A stretch of 20,478 bases of DNA from an uncultured Prevotellaceae bacterium (GCA_937893145.1 CALBJW010000024.1:1-20478), one strand, 5' to 3'; shown: positions 7,729 to 16,756, counted from the stretch's first letter. The notes: generated from the sequence alone by a model not told the origin. A program made the numbers and translations.

Positions 7729-7771
7729 AAGAATGTAGGATTTAATTCGTTCCAATATTAGAATGTTGGAT
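7729..7771 (+). promoter_or_regulatory. Candidate operator: direct repeat GAATGTNGGAT
   Basis: AAGAATGTAGGAT (7729-7741) and TAGAATGTTGGAT (7759-7771) match at 11 of 13 positions with a 30-bp period, about three helical turns. The downstream copy ends 20 bp before the -33 element of the operon promoter. AraC-family activators usually bind direct repeats placed just upstream of -33/-35, so this is a plausible site for the adjacent regulator. TCCAA (7751) and TTGGA (7766) also form a small inverted repeat here. Confidence 0.45.
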
Positions 7772-7790
7772 AAGCGAAGGCAAATAATAT

Positions 7791-7821
7791 TTTGGTGTCA
7801 TAATAATAAGCTGTAATTTTG
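7791..7821 (+). promoter_or_regulatory. Promoter of the polysaccharide operon
   Basis: TTTG (7791-7794), a 19-bp spacer and TAATTTTG (7814-7821) match the Bacteroidota consensus at both elements. Transcription should begin near 7828, leaving a leader of about 38 nt before the ATG at 7866. Confidence 0.75.
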
Positions 7822-7865
7822 CACTCGGAAAACCAATTATTAATCATGTTAAAACCTTTTCTACG

Positions 7866-10800
7866 ATGAAAATCAAATCTATTCTTCTTTCATCAATGGT
7901 GATGTTGGGTATGAGTTTTGTTCCTTCAGATGCATGGGCAGACGAGGAACCTTACCAGCCAACAGAGGCAGAACGCACACTTGCCAACCAGACCATCACC
8001 GATGGTAACTACCGCATCTATACAGAGGTGTCAGGTACCAAGTATTATCTTTACACTCAGAGCGACCGTAAGGTGTTCCTTACCTCCGACAAGGAAGCAG
8101 CCAGTGAGTATGCCTTCGAACTGAAGACAGGGCTCGCTAAGTTTGCCGATGAAGGTTGGAGAGTGAGCTATGCAGACCAGTTCCGTTTCTCGAACGGTAG
8201 CAACTCAGCATCCGACAACCAGAAGAACCTCAGCATGGCTGAGAGCAAGAACGACCGTCCAGACTTCGAACGCCAGGTGTGGTACGCAAAGGCAGATGTG
8301 CAGACCCCTGGAGAATATGTATATGCGGTACGCGCAACAAATGCCACATGTCCTGATGAACTCGTTTGGCAGTCGTGGTCGAAGAACTGCTACTGGACAG
8401 TGAACACAACAGAAGCAGTGCCATACCCTTGCTATGATGTGGCAAATGCTGGAAAGGCAACATTCGTGTGGAAACTCGAATCAACAAAGGAAGAGTACAA
8501 GCCACTCAATGTTTATTCCCTGAATGACATCACAGCAGAACAGTTCGCTCAGAACCCAGCCCTTGAAGGTATGTGGCGATTTGAGAAGTACAACTATTCA
8601 AATGGCCAGTACTCGCTCTTCACTCAATTCACTGACTCTTCAGCAGCCAATTATGTTGATATCTATCAGCCATGCCGTGTAGGAGGAGAGAGAGCCGTAG
8701 AGATTGAAGGACTCGAGACATGGGCAAACAACCTGACATACGCTACAGTGCTCAAGAAGGGTTGGAGCGACTTCTTTACATATTCTGAAGGAGAAGGTGC
8801 TTCAAGCGATAGCAAGAACCGTTTTGCGTATGTTGCTCGTGATGAGAAACTCGGTTACGAGGTATATGCCAACAATGAATATGCGAGTGTCATCTCGTTC
8901 GTCGTTCCTAAGGATGGTTTCTATCAGATGGATGCAACAGTCATTCGCCAGGATGTGCCAGCCGACAGAGGTTTGCTCAGCATCGTTCCACGCTATCGCT
9001 ACAGTACAGCAACAGACAAGGACTATGCAAACACAAAGTATGGAATGGGCCGTTACCTCTTTGGCCAGATTGGTGGTGAGGTAGATGATTTCGTGGCAGG
9101 TAGTGCTCATATCAGTGCTGCAGCTGCACAGCGTTACATTGCTCAGGAAGCAAATGACATCACTATGTCGTTTGAGGGTAAGGCTGGCGATATCATCTCG
9201 TTCGAGGTGAACACCGATAGCACAGGTGTGATGAGCAGTTGGGCTCGCGACTATTACGGTCGTACCTTCTACAAGGAGTTCAAGATTTCAGAAGTAACAG
9301 AGACCTACGCTCGACAGAACGAGAACTTTGCCGACACATACGGTGAGAGTGGTGACCTCGAGACTATGCTTGCACTTGTGAATGAGTGTGAGGAGTTCAT
9401 CATGAACGCAGAATGTGGAACTGAGATTGGCCAGTACAGTGATGTACTTGCAAATGAGGTTATGGAACTCACAGGAGTTATCTACGAGGCAATACAGAAG
9501 GGACAGGTTCATGCCTTCAACGCACAGTCATACCTTGAAGAGTTGAAGTCGCTCTGGGCTAAGTTCTTGGATTCAAAGATAGAAATGGACTACAGTGCTG
9601 AAGGCAACTACGCACTCTTCACTACAGAGGCTTCGACAGGAATCGTGAAGTACGACACAGCAGTCCTTGAAGCGAATGCTGACACTCCTTGGGGTTATTA
9701 CTATTACGAGGTGGCAAATGGTGTTTACCACAAGTTCGTGAACCACGACACAAGCAGTAAGTATGGCAGCACAGAGGTGAACGCATGGTACAAGGGTACA
9801 GGCGACTGGCTCTACATCTCAGATAATGGACAGCTCCACCCAATGACAAACTTCGCACCAGCAATCATGTTCACAGCACCTAAGGATGGTGTGTATAAGG
9901 TGAACTTCGGTTGTTATCGTCCTAATCCAAACGCATCGGTAGAGAACCCTCTTTGGATTCGTGCTCGCTTCATGAACAACGGTATCGACACTCAGGACAA
10001 GGAATCGTTCATGTATGCTAAGGAGTTTGGTTCGGTACAGAACGATGGCGAAGGTGGTAAGGCACCAATCGCAATGGAATACTATGTCAACATGAAGCAG
10101 GGCGATAAGATTACTTGGGAACTCGACTGCTACACTACAAACCGTAATTCAAGTGCCGCAACACAAATCACAACCCTCACAGTATGTGCAGGTATCAGCG
10201 AAGAAGAACCTTACACTCTCGACAACATCCCAGCAGAGGCAGACCTCTTCGATGCTTATTCAGAAGGCGACCCAGCATCCCTCACACTTGCTGTAGCAGC
10301 AGCTCAGGGTGTGCTCGATGCTCATAAGGATAATGTAGGTACAGAAGGTGGACAGTACTCAGCTGACATCTGCAACCAACTCACAGAAAGTATCGCAGCG
10401 GCAAATGCTATGATTGCAAATGGTGAAACTCAGTACAACATGGACCAGATGGAACTTTTGCTCGCAGCATTGTCACAGTCGTTCATCGACTCTCGTCTCC
10501 CTTACGAATTCTTCATCGAGGGCGAATACTCAATCCAGATTGCAGATACAGAGAAATTCCTCACTCAGAAGAACAAGAACGCAAACGGCACAAACTACTA
10601 TGCTGCATTTGCAGACCTCGCAGCTGTTGAAGCAGATGCTGTGAAGAACAACATCGAGCCAGACACATACAACTGGACATTCAACTTCAAGCGTTTCATC
10701 AAGCAGGTATCGACAGGCGAATACGATGAGAGCACAGGTGATGAAATCACTATTCCTGTTGAGCAGACATCAATTTACGGTGTTGGTGGCTATGTTACTG

Positions 10801-11171
10801 CACAGGGGTATGTGAACGAGAGCATCGATACAAATGCTGCTCCAGCATTCCGTTTCTTCAAGTACAATGCCGACGATGAGGTCTTCGCCATCATGAATGA
10901 GAGCGGTGCTTATTGGTCGAACGCCTTCACATGGAAGAGCCCTTACGACCAGGTTAACACTACTGCTACACCTAACTACATCTTCATACTCTCAAATCAG
11001 ACTATCAGCAATGCTGTAGGTATCGACATCGTAGAGTCTTCAGCTGTGGTTAGCACTCAGTACTACTCTCTCTCAGGTACTCGCATCGCCGCTCCAAACA
11101 CAGGTGTGAACATCCGAGTTCAGAAGCTTGCTAATGGAAGAACTGTTACAAGCAAGGTACTTGTTAAGTAA
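7866..11171 (+). CDS. Large secreted multi-module protein with duplicated beta-sandwich and helical units
   Basis: This 1101-residue protein has a signal peptide (1 to about 25, ending DAWA). I recognise no catalytic domain. The N-terminal part (about 45-205) begins DGNYRIYT and looks like a lectin-type beta module; EGEYSIQIADTEKFLT near 885 is similar. A unit of beta-sandwich plus helical bundle occurs twice. The sandwiches (about 295-480 and 575-778) align at VPKDGFYQMDATVIR/APKDGVYKVNFGCYR and GKAGDIISFEVN/MKQGDKITWELD. The helical parts (about 497-573 and 803-880) align at IGQYSDVLANEV/GGQYSADICNQL and FLDSKI/FIDSRL, resembling FIVAR-type bundles. The last about 38 residues (YYSLSGTRIAAPNTGVNI, ending KVLVK) resemble the C-terminal tail of Prevotella exported proteins, possibly a type IX sorting signal. 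It is the first gene of the operon and may bind the polysaccharide at the cell surface. Function is unproven. Confidence 0.8.
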   Translation: MKIKSILLSSMVMLGMSFVPSDAWADEEPYQPTEAERTLANQTITDGNYRIYTEVSGTKYYLYTQSDRKVFLTSDKEAASEYAFELKTGLAKFADEGWRVSYADQFRFSNGSNSASDNQKNLSMAESKNDRPDFERQVWYAKADVQTPGEYVYAVRATNATCPDELVWQSWSKNCYWTVNTTEAVPYPCYDVANAGKATFVWKLESTKEEYKPLNVYSLNDITAEQFAQNPALEGMWRFEKYNYSNGQYSLFTQFTDSSAANYVDIYQPCRVGGERAVEIEGLETWANNLTYATVLKKGWSDFFTYSEGEGASSDSKNRFAYVARDEKLGYEVYANNEYASVISFVVPKDGFYQMDATVIRQDVPADRGLLSIVPRYRYSTATDKDYANTKYGMGRYLFGQIGGEVDDFVAGSAHISAAAAQRYIAQEANDITMSFEGKAGDIISFEVNTDSTGVMSSWARDYYGRTFYKEFKISEVTETYARQNENFADTYGESGDLETMLALVNECEEFIMNAECGTEIGQYSDVLANEVMELTGVIYEAIQKGQVHAFNAQSYLEELKSLWAKFLDSKIEMDYSAEGNYALFTTEASTGIVKYDTAVLEANADTPWGYYYYEVANGVYHKFVNHDTSSKYGSTEVNAWYKGTGDWLYISDNGQLHPMTNFAPAIMFTAPKDGVYKVNFGCYRPNPNASVENPLWIRARFMNNGIDTQDKESFMYAKEFGSVQNDGEGGKAPIAMEYYVNMKQGDKITWELDCYTTNRNSSAATQITTLTVCAGISEEEPYTLDNIPAEADLFDAYSEGDPASLTLAVAAAQGVLDAHKDNVGTEGGQYSADICNQLTESIAAANAMIANGETQYNMDQMELLLAALSQSFIDSRLPYEFFIEGEYSIQIADTEKFLTQKNKNANGTNYYAAFADLAAVEADAVKNNIEPDTYNWTFNFKRFIKQVSTGEYDESTGDEITIPVEQTSIYGVGGYVTAQGYVNESIDTNAAPAFRFFKYNADDEVFAIMNESGAYWSNAFTWKSPYDQVNTTATPNYIFILSNQTISNAVGIDIVESSAVVSTQYYSLSGTRIAAPNTGVNIRVQKLANGRTVTSKVLVK

Positions 11172-11182
11172 AATCAAATATG

Positions 11183-11217
11183 GTGAAAAGTGAGGAAAGT
11201 AATTCTTCACTTTTCAC
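11183..11217. repeat. Minimal copy of the AGTGAAR palindrome (copy B)
   Basis: GTGAAAAGTGA (11183-11193) and TCACTTTTCAC (11207-11217) are perfect 11-bp inverted arms with a 13-nt loop. Each arm equals about one and a half of the 7-bp units in copies A and C, and TTCTTCACTT continues the similarity. It lies between the first and second genes of the operon, 11 bp after the stop, and could act as an intra-operon RNA hairpin that affects mRNA decay. Confidence 0.65.
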
Positions 11218-11234
11218 TTCAAAAAAATAATCCC

Positions 11235-12818
11235 ATGAAACGAATCTCTCTTTTTACTTTATTCATTTTATTCAGTACATTCTCGTTTGCTTCCAGCAAG
11301 GGTGGAGTAACAGTATGGAAAGCCCCAGAAGGAGCACCCATGAAGCATGACTACGATGTCTTTGTCCAGTCGTTAGGAGAAAAGGAGTGGACAAGGATTG
11401 ACACCTATATGGCAAAGGTCAATGCACCAATAGGTGAAGGTAAGCACAAGGTGAGTGAGATTTCATACGCCACATTCGACTTCACAGGCGAGGTGAACAT
11501 CAAGGTTGTGAAACACATCCTCCATCCTTCCGGCACCAAACCATCCGTAAAGGTTCGCCCCGATTCAAAAGGTATAAAGTGTGATGTGCAGAACGACTCC
11601 ACAGTCCTCTTCACTCTCTCACAACCTGAGAACATCAGCATCGAGTTTGATGGCAACATAACCGACAACCTTCTTCTCTTCACAAGTGCCCCTGTGCAGA
11701 GTGTTGCCGAAGCAAAGAAGGAAGCCAAGCGACAAGGTCGCAAGTTCCTCTATATTGCTCCAGGATATTATGATGCCTCCTCGTTCGATGGACTGAAGAA
11801 ACTCCTTGCGTCCAAGTTGGGTGAGGTGAAAAGTGCAAAACATGCAGTCGATGTTACCCCATCCTCAGCTCCAGTGTCAAACAGCATCATTCGCATTCCA
11901 TCCTCTTCGGTGGTCTATCTTGCACCAGGATGCTACATCAATGGCACACTCGCCATTGAGGATGCACAGGATGTGAGCATCATAGGTCGTGGCATCTGTC
12001 GTCCTTCCGATGGCTACGAGGGCGTGCATGTGCATCGCAGTATGGGCATCCTAATTGATGGAGTAACACTCTGCACATGTCCTGTAGGCGGAAGCGATGG
12101 AGTGACACTCCACGATGTTCGCAGCATCTCACATCCAGGATGGGGCGACGGACTGAATGTCTTTGCTTCGAGCAATGTGCTCTACGACCGTGTGTTCTGC
12201 CGAAACAGTGATGATTGCACCACAGCCTATGCCACACGAAAGGGGTTCAGTGGTAGTGTGAACAATGTTCGTATGCAGAACTCCACCCTCTGGGCTGATG
12301 TGGCACACCCAATCTTCATTGGCATTCACGGTGCAGGTTCACTCACCGAGAAGGGCATCGAGGCAGACAGCATCGTAGGACTTGTGTATGAAAACCTCGA
12401 CATCCTCTGTCATGCAGAGGCACAAGTGGATTATCAGGGTTGTCTTGCCATCAACTGTGGCGATAACAATCTCGTTCGTGATGTGCAGTTCAACGAAATT
12501 CGCATCGAGAATATCCTTCAGGGATGCCTCTTCCAGATTAAGGTTTCGTGGAACGAGAAGTACTGTACTGCTCCGGGCAGAGGAGTGGAGGACATCACCT
12601 TCCGCAATGTCACATACAAGGGACAGCCTCCATACATCTCCCTCATCAATGGATACAACAAGGAACGCAAGGTGAAGAACATCCGTTTCGAGGGACTCAC
12701 CATCAACGGTACAGCCATCTACGACACCATGCCTGGCAAACCTGGATGGTACAAGACAGCCGACTTCGTTCCTGCCTACATCGGCAATCATGTAGAAAAT
12801 GTGACCTTCGTACAATAA
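11235..12818 (+). CDS. Right-handed beta-helix glycoside hydrolase, GH28/GH49-like (paralogue 1)
   Basis: From ATG 11235 this is a 527-residue exported protein with signal peptide MKRISLFTLFILFSTFSFAS. An upstream in-frame codon at 11190 would put 15 residues before the signal peptide and lies inside repeat copy B, so it is rejected. Residues about 75-150 form an Ig-like domain of the GH49 N-terminal type (KVRPDSKGIKCDV, ISIEFDGN, LLLF). From about 170 on is a right-handed parallel beta-helix (YLAPGCYINGTL, VSIIGRG, VYENLDI). Clan GH-N catalytic positions appear to be Asp305 in WGDGLN, Asp326-Asp327 in NSDDCTT, and His365 in GIHGAG. The GH28 RIK motif is not evident; QIK occurs at 434-436. 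It probably cleaves a uronic-acid-containing or related polysaccharide in the periplasm or at the surface. The exact bond is unknown. It pairs with the next gene as a paralogue. Confidence 0.82.
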   Translation: MKRISLFTLFILFSTFSFASSKGGVTVWKAPEGAPMKHDYDVFVQSLGEKEWTRIDTYMAKVNAPIGEGKHKVSEISYATFDFTGEVNIKVVKHILHPSGTKPSVKVRPDSKGIKCDVQNDSTVLFTLSQPENISIEFDGNITDNLLLFTSAPVQSVAEAKKEAKRQGRKFLYIAPGYYDASSFDGLKKLLASKLGEVKSAKHAVDVTPSSAPVSNSIIRIPSSSVVYLAPGCYINGTLAIEDAQDVSIIGRGICRPSDGYEGVHVHRSMGILIDGVTLCTCPVGGSDGVTLHDVRSISHPGWGDGLNVFASSNVLYDRVFCRNSDDCTTAYATRKGFSGSVNNVRMQNSTLWADVAHPIFIGIHGAGSLTEKGIEADSIVGLVYENLDILCHAEAQVDYQGCLAINCGDNNLVRDVQFNEIRIENILQGCLFQIKVSWNEKYCTAPGRGVEDITFRNVTYKGQPPYISLINGYNKERKVKNIRFEGLTINGTAIYDTMPGKPGWYKTADFVPAYIGNHVENVTFVQ

Positions 12819-12872
12819 AGCATCTATTTTCTCGTAATATATAATATAACTAATCTAATCCCACAAACAATA

Positions 12873-14282
12873 ATGAAATACCAACTGCTGATGCTCCTTT
12901 GCTTTGCTGTGCATGTGTGCCATGCTCAGGTGAAGGTGTACGACTATCCTGAGGGCAAGGAAGGACTCACCCCTATGCACGATTTTGCCGTGAGTTCTCA
13001 GGAACAAGAGATAAAGACATATCAGTGTGAAGTCAATCCCCACAAGAAGGTGCAGAAAGCATCGTGGTGTCAGTTTGAGGCACTCGGTGATGCTCGTATC
13101 CGTGTCACAAAATGTGGCGAAAAGATACACTCAGCCATTGTTCGTCCTCAGTCCAAAGGTATCAAGCACACACAAGTGAACGACTCGACTATTGAGTTCA
13201 CCGTACCAGCCGTGAAGGACAATCGTGGCTATTCCCTCGAGGTGGATATCAACGGAGATCGCGAGCATTGTCTTCACATCTTCATTGATGGACCAGAGAA
13301 GGAAGTGTATCAGGCACCAGACCCCGATTCGAAGGTGGACATCAACTGGAAGACGCTCAACAACCACGATGTCTTTGTTCAGAACCCTCGACTCATATAT
13401 TTCGGACCGGGCATCCATAAACCACACGACCTGCCAAGTGCAGAGATAAAGATACCGAGTGGTGCAACCGTCTATATTGCACCAGGAGCCGTTGTTCGCG
13501 CTCGTCTCATCATCGATAGAGCAGAGAATGTCCGCATCATAGGTCGCGGTGTGCTTCTTAACCCACTTCGTGGAGTAGAGATAACCTATTCTAAGAATGT
13601 GGAGATAGATGGTCTAACAGTCATCAACCCACAGCACTACACCGTATTTGGAGGTCAGTCCGAGAACATAACTGTTCGTAATGTACGCAGTTTCTCTCGC
13701 CATCCTTGGAGCGATGGCTTCGACATGATGTGCTGCAAGAATGTCACCATTGAGGATGTCTTCCTCCGCAACAATGATGATGCCTTTGCCATCTACAACC
13801 ATCGCTGGTGGTACTGGGGTGGAACAGAAAACTACCACATTCGTCGTGCCACTATCTTCAACGACCTTGCCCATCCGTTCAACTTCGGAAGTCATGGTGA
13901 CGACCGTTCCGATACGGGCGAACTGCTCCACAATGTGTGGATAGAGGACTGCGATGTTCTCTCTGCCGACTGCGATGGCATCTTTGCTGTTCGTTGTGGT
14001 GACAAGAACATGGTCGAGGGCATACACTTTGAGAACATCCGCATCGAGGATGTGGTGCGAGCTGCTCTCTTCAACATTCAGGTGAACTTCTCAGAGAAGT
14101 ACAATCGTGCTCCGGGCAATTACATCCGCGACATCTGGTTCAAGGACATTTACTTCAATGGCGATGCCTCTCGTCTGTCCCCTCCTGTGATAAAGAGCTA
14201 CGACTCCACCCACACCGTCTCCGACCTCCATTTTGACAATATCCGTGTAAATGGAAAGAAGATAAAAAACATTGATTACTAA
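12873..14282 (+). CDS. Right-handed beta-helix glycoside hydrolase, GH28/GH49-like (paralogue 2)
   Basis: This 469-residue exported protein has a signal peptide (1-19, ending CHAQ). Its architecture matches the previous gene: an Ig-like GH49-type N-terminal domain (about 65-140, IVRPQSKGIKH, SLEVDINGD, LHIFIDG) and a beta-helix from about 170 (YIAPGAVVRARL, VRIIGRGVL). Candidate catalytic residues are Asp281 in WSDGFD, Asp302-Asp303 in NNDDAFAI and His341 in GSHGDD. NIQ at 401-403 replaces the RIK motif of classical polygalacturonases. The loop RWWYWGG after the Asp pair is aromatic and could form a sugar-stacking subsite. It starts 54 bp after paralogue 1 and ends 3 bp before the lyase-GH88 gene, so it is in the same operon. 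The substrate is not known. Confidence 0.83.
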   Translation: MKYQLLMLLCFAVHVCHAQVKVYDYPEGKEGLTPMHDFAVSSQEQEIKTYQCEVNPHKKVQKASWCQFEALGDARIRVTKCGEKIHSAIVRPQSKGIKHTQVNDSTIEFTVPAVKDNRGYSLEVDINGDREHCLHIFIDGPEKEVYQAPDPDSKVDINWKTLNNHDVFVQNPRLIYFGPGIHKPHDLPSAEIKIPSGATVYIAPGAVVRARLIIDRAENVRIIGRGVLLNPLRGVEITYSKNVEIDGLTVINPQHYTVFGGQSENITVRNVRSFSRHPWSDGFDMMCCKNVTIEDVFLRNNDDAFAIYNHRWWYWGGTENYHIRRATIFNDLAHPFNFGSHGDDRSDTGELLHNVWIEDCDVLSADCDGIFAVRCGDKNMVEGIHFENIRIEDVVRAALFNIQVNFSEKYNRAPGNYIRDIWFKDIYFNGDASRLSPPVIKSYDSTHTVSDLHFDNIRVNGKKIKNIDY

Positions 14283-14285
14283 TAT

Positions 14286-16748
14286 ATGCGTAAACTTCTA
14301 ATATACCTTCTCCTTGCTTGCAGTATCCTATCTGCAAGAGCATTCCAGCATCCAGGATTGCTCCATTCGCAGAGCTCTGTCGAGCGTATGCAGCGACTGT
14401 ACGAAGAACAGAACCCCGTAGCGATGGGTTCCTACCATAAACTCGTGAATGATGCCAAGTCACGCACCGACTACCAGATGCGTGGCCCTTACGACATCAT
14501 CGCTCGTGATGGACAGTATGGCAAGACCAAAGGACCTTGTGAGAACGATTTCCTCTCTGCCTACTACAACGCCATCATCTACACCACCACCCATGATGCT
14601 GCTCATGCAGAGAAGGCTATGGAGATAATCCGTGCCTACAGCAGTACCCTCACTCGCATTGAGGGCCACGATGCACCCCTCTGTGCTGCCCTTCAAGGCT
14701 TCATCCTCATCAATGCCTGCGAACTGCTCCGCTATGGCTACAAGGGTTGGAAGAAGAGTGACACGAAGCATACCGAACAGATGTTTCGCACCGCCTTCCT
14801 CCCTGTGCTCGATGAGTTCGACCGCCAGTCTCCATACGCTAATGGCAACTGGGGAGCAGCCGTCTGCAAGATGCGTTTGGCGATAGGTGTGTATTGCAAC
14901 GATGAACAGCAGTACCAGCGTGCCATCAGCTACTTCCACGAAGGCAATGATGATGGTGCTCTCAAGCATTACATCGCTGAGTCGGGACAATGTCAGGAGT
15001 CGGGCCGCGACCAGGCTCATGTCATGCTCGGACTTGGGCAACTGGCAGAGATATGCGAGGTGGCATGGTCACAGGGCGATGACCTCTACTCAGCACTCGA
15101 CAATCGTCTGCTCAAGGGCTACGAATACTCATCAAAGGCAAATCTCGGCTATTCCGTTCCTTTCACCACATGGAAGGACCTCACAGGCAAGTATTGCAAC
15201 TGGACCGTACTCTCTGAAGGCGCACTCGGACAGTGGCGTTCCGTGTTCGAGATAGCCTACAACCATTATGTTGGTCGCCAACACCTTCAGATGCCTTATA
15301 CCAGTCAGGCTCTCGGCCATTTCGTTCGTCCTGAAGGTGCAGGCTTCACTTGCGACAATCCTGGTTTCGGCACATTCCTCTTCTATCAAGATACGGAGGT
15401 GGACAATACCACCGTTCTGCCAACCATGAAACGCTATTCGCTCAACGAGAAACGCGACTACTCACCCGCCGAAGAACCCGTCATTCGCCTCAAGAATGCC
15501 GTTCGTCTCACCCTTGTTCGCACCGTTGACTGTTGGCCTGAATACTGGGACCTCACACCTGTTCGAAAGAGTGGTGACATGTACGAGTACGAACCGTTGG
15601 GAACAACATCGCGCAATGGCTATACCTTTGGACCAGAGAAGGCACGCACCACCTTCCTCGTTGAGGAGTTCAACCCTCAGCCCGAACTGGAGTATTGCAA
15701 GAGTCAGGTGCAGCGTTCTATCTCCGAACTCCAACCTCTCGACTACACCCATTCGCCTCGTAACATCCTCAGTGGTGAGCATCATTGGAATCTCCGTGAT
15801 GCAAAGACTGCAGAAGAGTGGTGCAGTGGTTTCTGGCCAGGCATCTTGTGGATGGCAAACCGCATACCAGAGGCTCGTGCCTATACCAACGAACTCGAGT
15901 ACCTCGCTTACCGTCCTATATATGACCACGACTTGGGATTCCAGATGATAGGCAGTTTCCTGAAGGGGTACGAGGCAACTCACGATGAACATTACAAGGC
16001 TGTGCTTCTTGCAGCAGCCGATAGTCTCGCCACACTCTTCAATCCTCGTGTTGGCACCATCCTCTCATGGCCTCGCAATGTGAAGATGTTTGGTGGTCAC
16101 AACACCATCATCGACAACATGATAAACCTCGAACTCCTCCTCTTCTCTGGCAAGAAAGAGAACATAGACATCGCCATTCGTCATGCCGACACCACCATGA
16201 AGTACCACTTCCGTCCTGATGGTACAGCCAATCATGTGGCGGTGTATAACCCAAAGAGCGGAAAGCACCAGCGCAACTGTACCCATCAGGGCTATAGCGA
16301 CTCTTCGCTCTGGAGTCGTGGACAGGCGTGGGCTATATATGGCTACACTATGATGTACCGTTTCACTCATCAGCAGAGGTACCTCGAATTTGCACAGAAG
16401 GTGACAGATGTCATGCTCCATCGTCTCCCTGCCGACCGTATCCCCCTTTGGGATATGGATGCACCGTCCGACAAGCAGTACAAGGACACCAGTGCAGCAG
16501 CCATCATAGCATCCGCACTAATCGAACTCTCCCACTATGTCGATGCTCCCAAGTCCGCCCTCTATCTCGGTGAGGCGAAGGCAATGCTCACCTCTCTCTC
16601 CTCACCCCTCTACCAGAGTCGTGCCACAGCCCCTTCCTTCCTCCTCCACTCTGTAGGCAACCTCCCTGCCGGCAGCGAGATTGATGCCAGCATCAACTAT
16701 GCAGATTATTATTATATTGAAGCACTTCAAAGATTATTAGAATATTAG
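14286..16748 (+). CDS. Fusion of alginate-lyase-superfamily domain and GH88 unsaturated glucuronyl hydrolase
   Basis: This 820-residue exported protein has a signal peptide of about 19 residues (ending SARA). Residues about 20-370 match the alginate lyase superfamily (PF05426, PL5/PL38-like): FQHPGLLHSQ start, Asn188-Trp189 in NGNWG, and His245 in ESGRDQAH, likely catalytic, with Tyr candidates further on. A linker region spans about 375-465. Residues about 465-820 match GH88: GFWPGILWMA, Asp549 in DHDLGFQMI, Asp610 in NTIIDNMINLELL, and SLWSRGQAWAIYGY. The two Asp residues correspond to the catalytic pair of unsaturated glucuronyl hydrolases. The lyase makes a 4,5-unsaturated uronic acid at the non-reducing end and GH88 hydrolyses it off, so one chain may carry out both steps. 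There is no C-terminal sorting tail, so it is probably periplasmic. It starts 3 bp after the preceding stop. Confidence 0.87.
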   Translation: MRKLLIYLLLACSILSARAFQHPGLLHSQSSVERMQRLYEEQNPVAMGSYHKLVNDAKSRTDYQMRGPYDIIARDGQYGKTKGPCENDFLSAYYNAIIYTTTHDAAHAEKAMEIIRAYSSTLTRIEGHDAPLCAALQGFILINACELLRYGYKGWKKSDTKHTEQMFRTAFLPVLDEFDRQSPYANGNWGAAVCKMRLAIGVYCNDEQQYQRAISYFHEGNDDGALKHYIAESGQCQESGRDQAHVMLGLGQLAEICEVAWSQGDDLYSALDNRLLKGYEYSSKANLGYSVPFTTWKDLTGKYCNWTVLSEGALGQWRSVFEIAYNHYVGRQHLQMPYTSQALGHFVRPEGAGFTCDNPGFGTFLFYQDTEVDNTTVLPTMKRYSLNEKRDYSPAEEPVIRLKNAVRLTLVRTVDCWPEYWDLTPVRKSGDMYEYEPLGTTSRNGYTFGPEKARTTFLVEEFNPQPELEYCKSQVQRSISELQPLDYTHSPRNILSGEHHWNLRDAKTAEEWCSGFWPGILWMANRIPEARAYTNELEYLAYRPIYDHDLGFQMIGSFLKGYEATHDEHYKAVLLAAADSLATLFNPRVGTILSWPRNVKMFGGHNTIIDNMINLELLLFSGKKENIDIAIRHADTTMKYHFRPDGTANHVAVYNPKSGKHQRNCTHQGYSDSSLWSRGQAWAIYGYTMMYRFTHQQRYLEFAQKVTDVMLHRLPADRIPLWDMDAPSDKQYKDTSAAAIIASALIELSHYVDAPKSALYLGEAKAMLTSLSSPLYQSRATAPSFLLHSVGNLPAGSEIDASINYADYYYIEALQRLLEY

Positions 16749-16756
16749 GTAAGTAT

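Noticed and set aside
7615..7755. N-terminal extension of the sensor-regulator by 47 residues to a start at 7755
   Set aside because: The extension would place residues before a clean signal sequence and spans a good promoter at 7638-7668. The start at 7614 fits both.
8615..8645. CTCTTCACT-type strings in the 1101-residue gene as repeat copies
   Set aside because: They are short, not in 7-bp register, and encode normal conserved-looking protein sequence (QYSLFTQFTDSS).
11821..11840. GGTGAAAAGTGCAAAA inside the first GH28/GH49-like gene as another repeat fragment
   Set aside because: The similarity covers only about 15 bp, with no iteron series, no core blocks and no partner arm, so chance is more likely.
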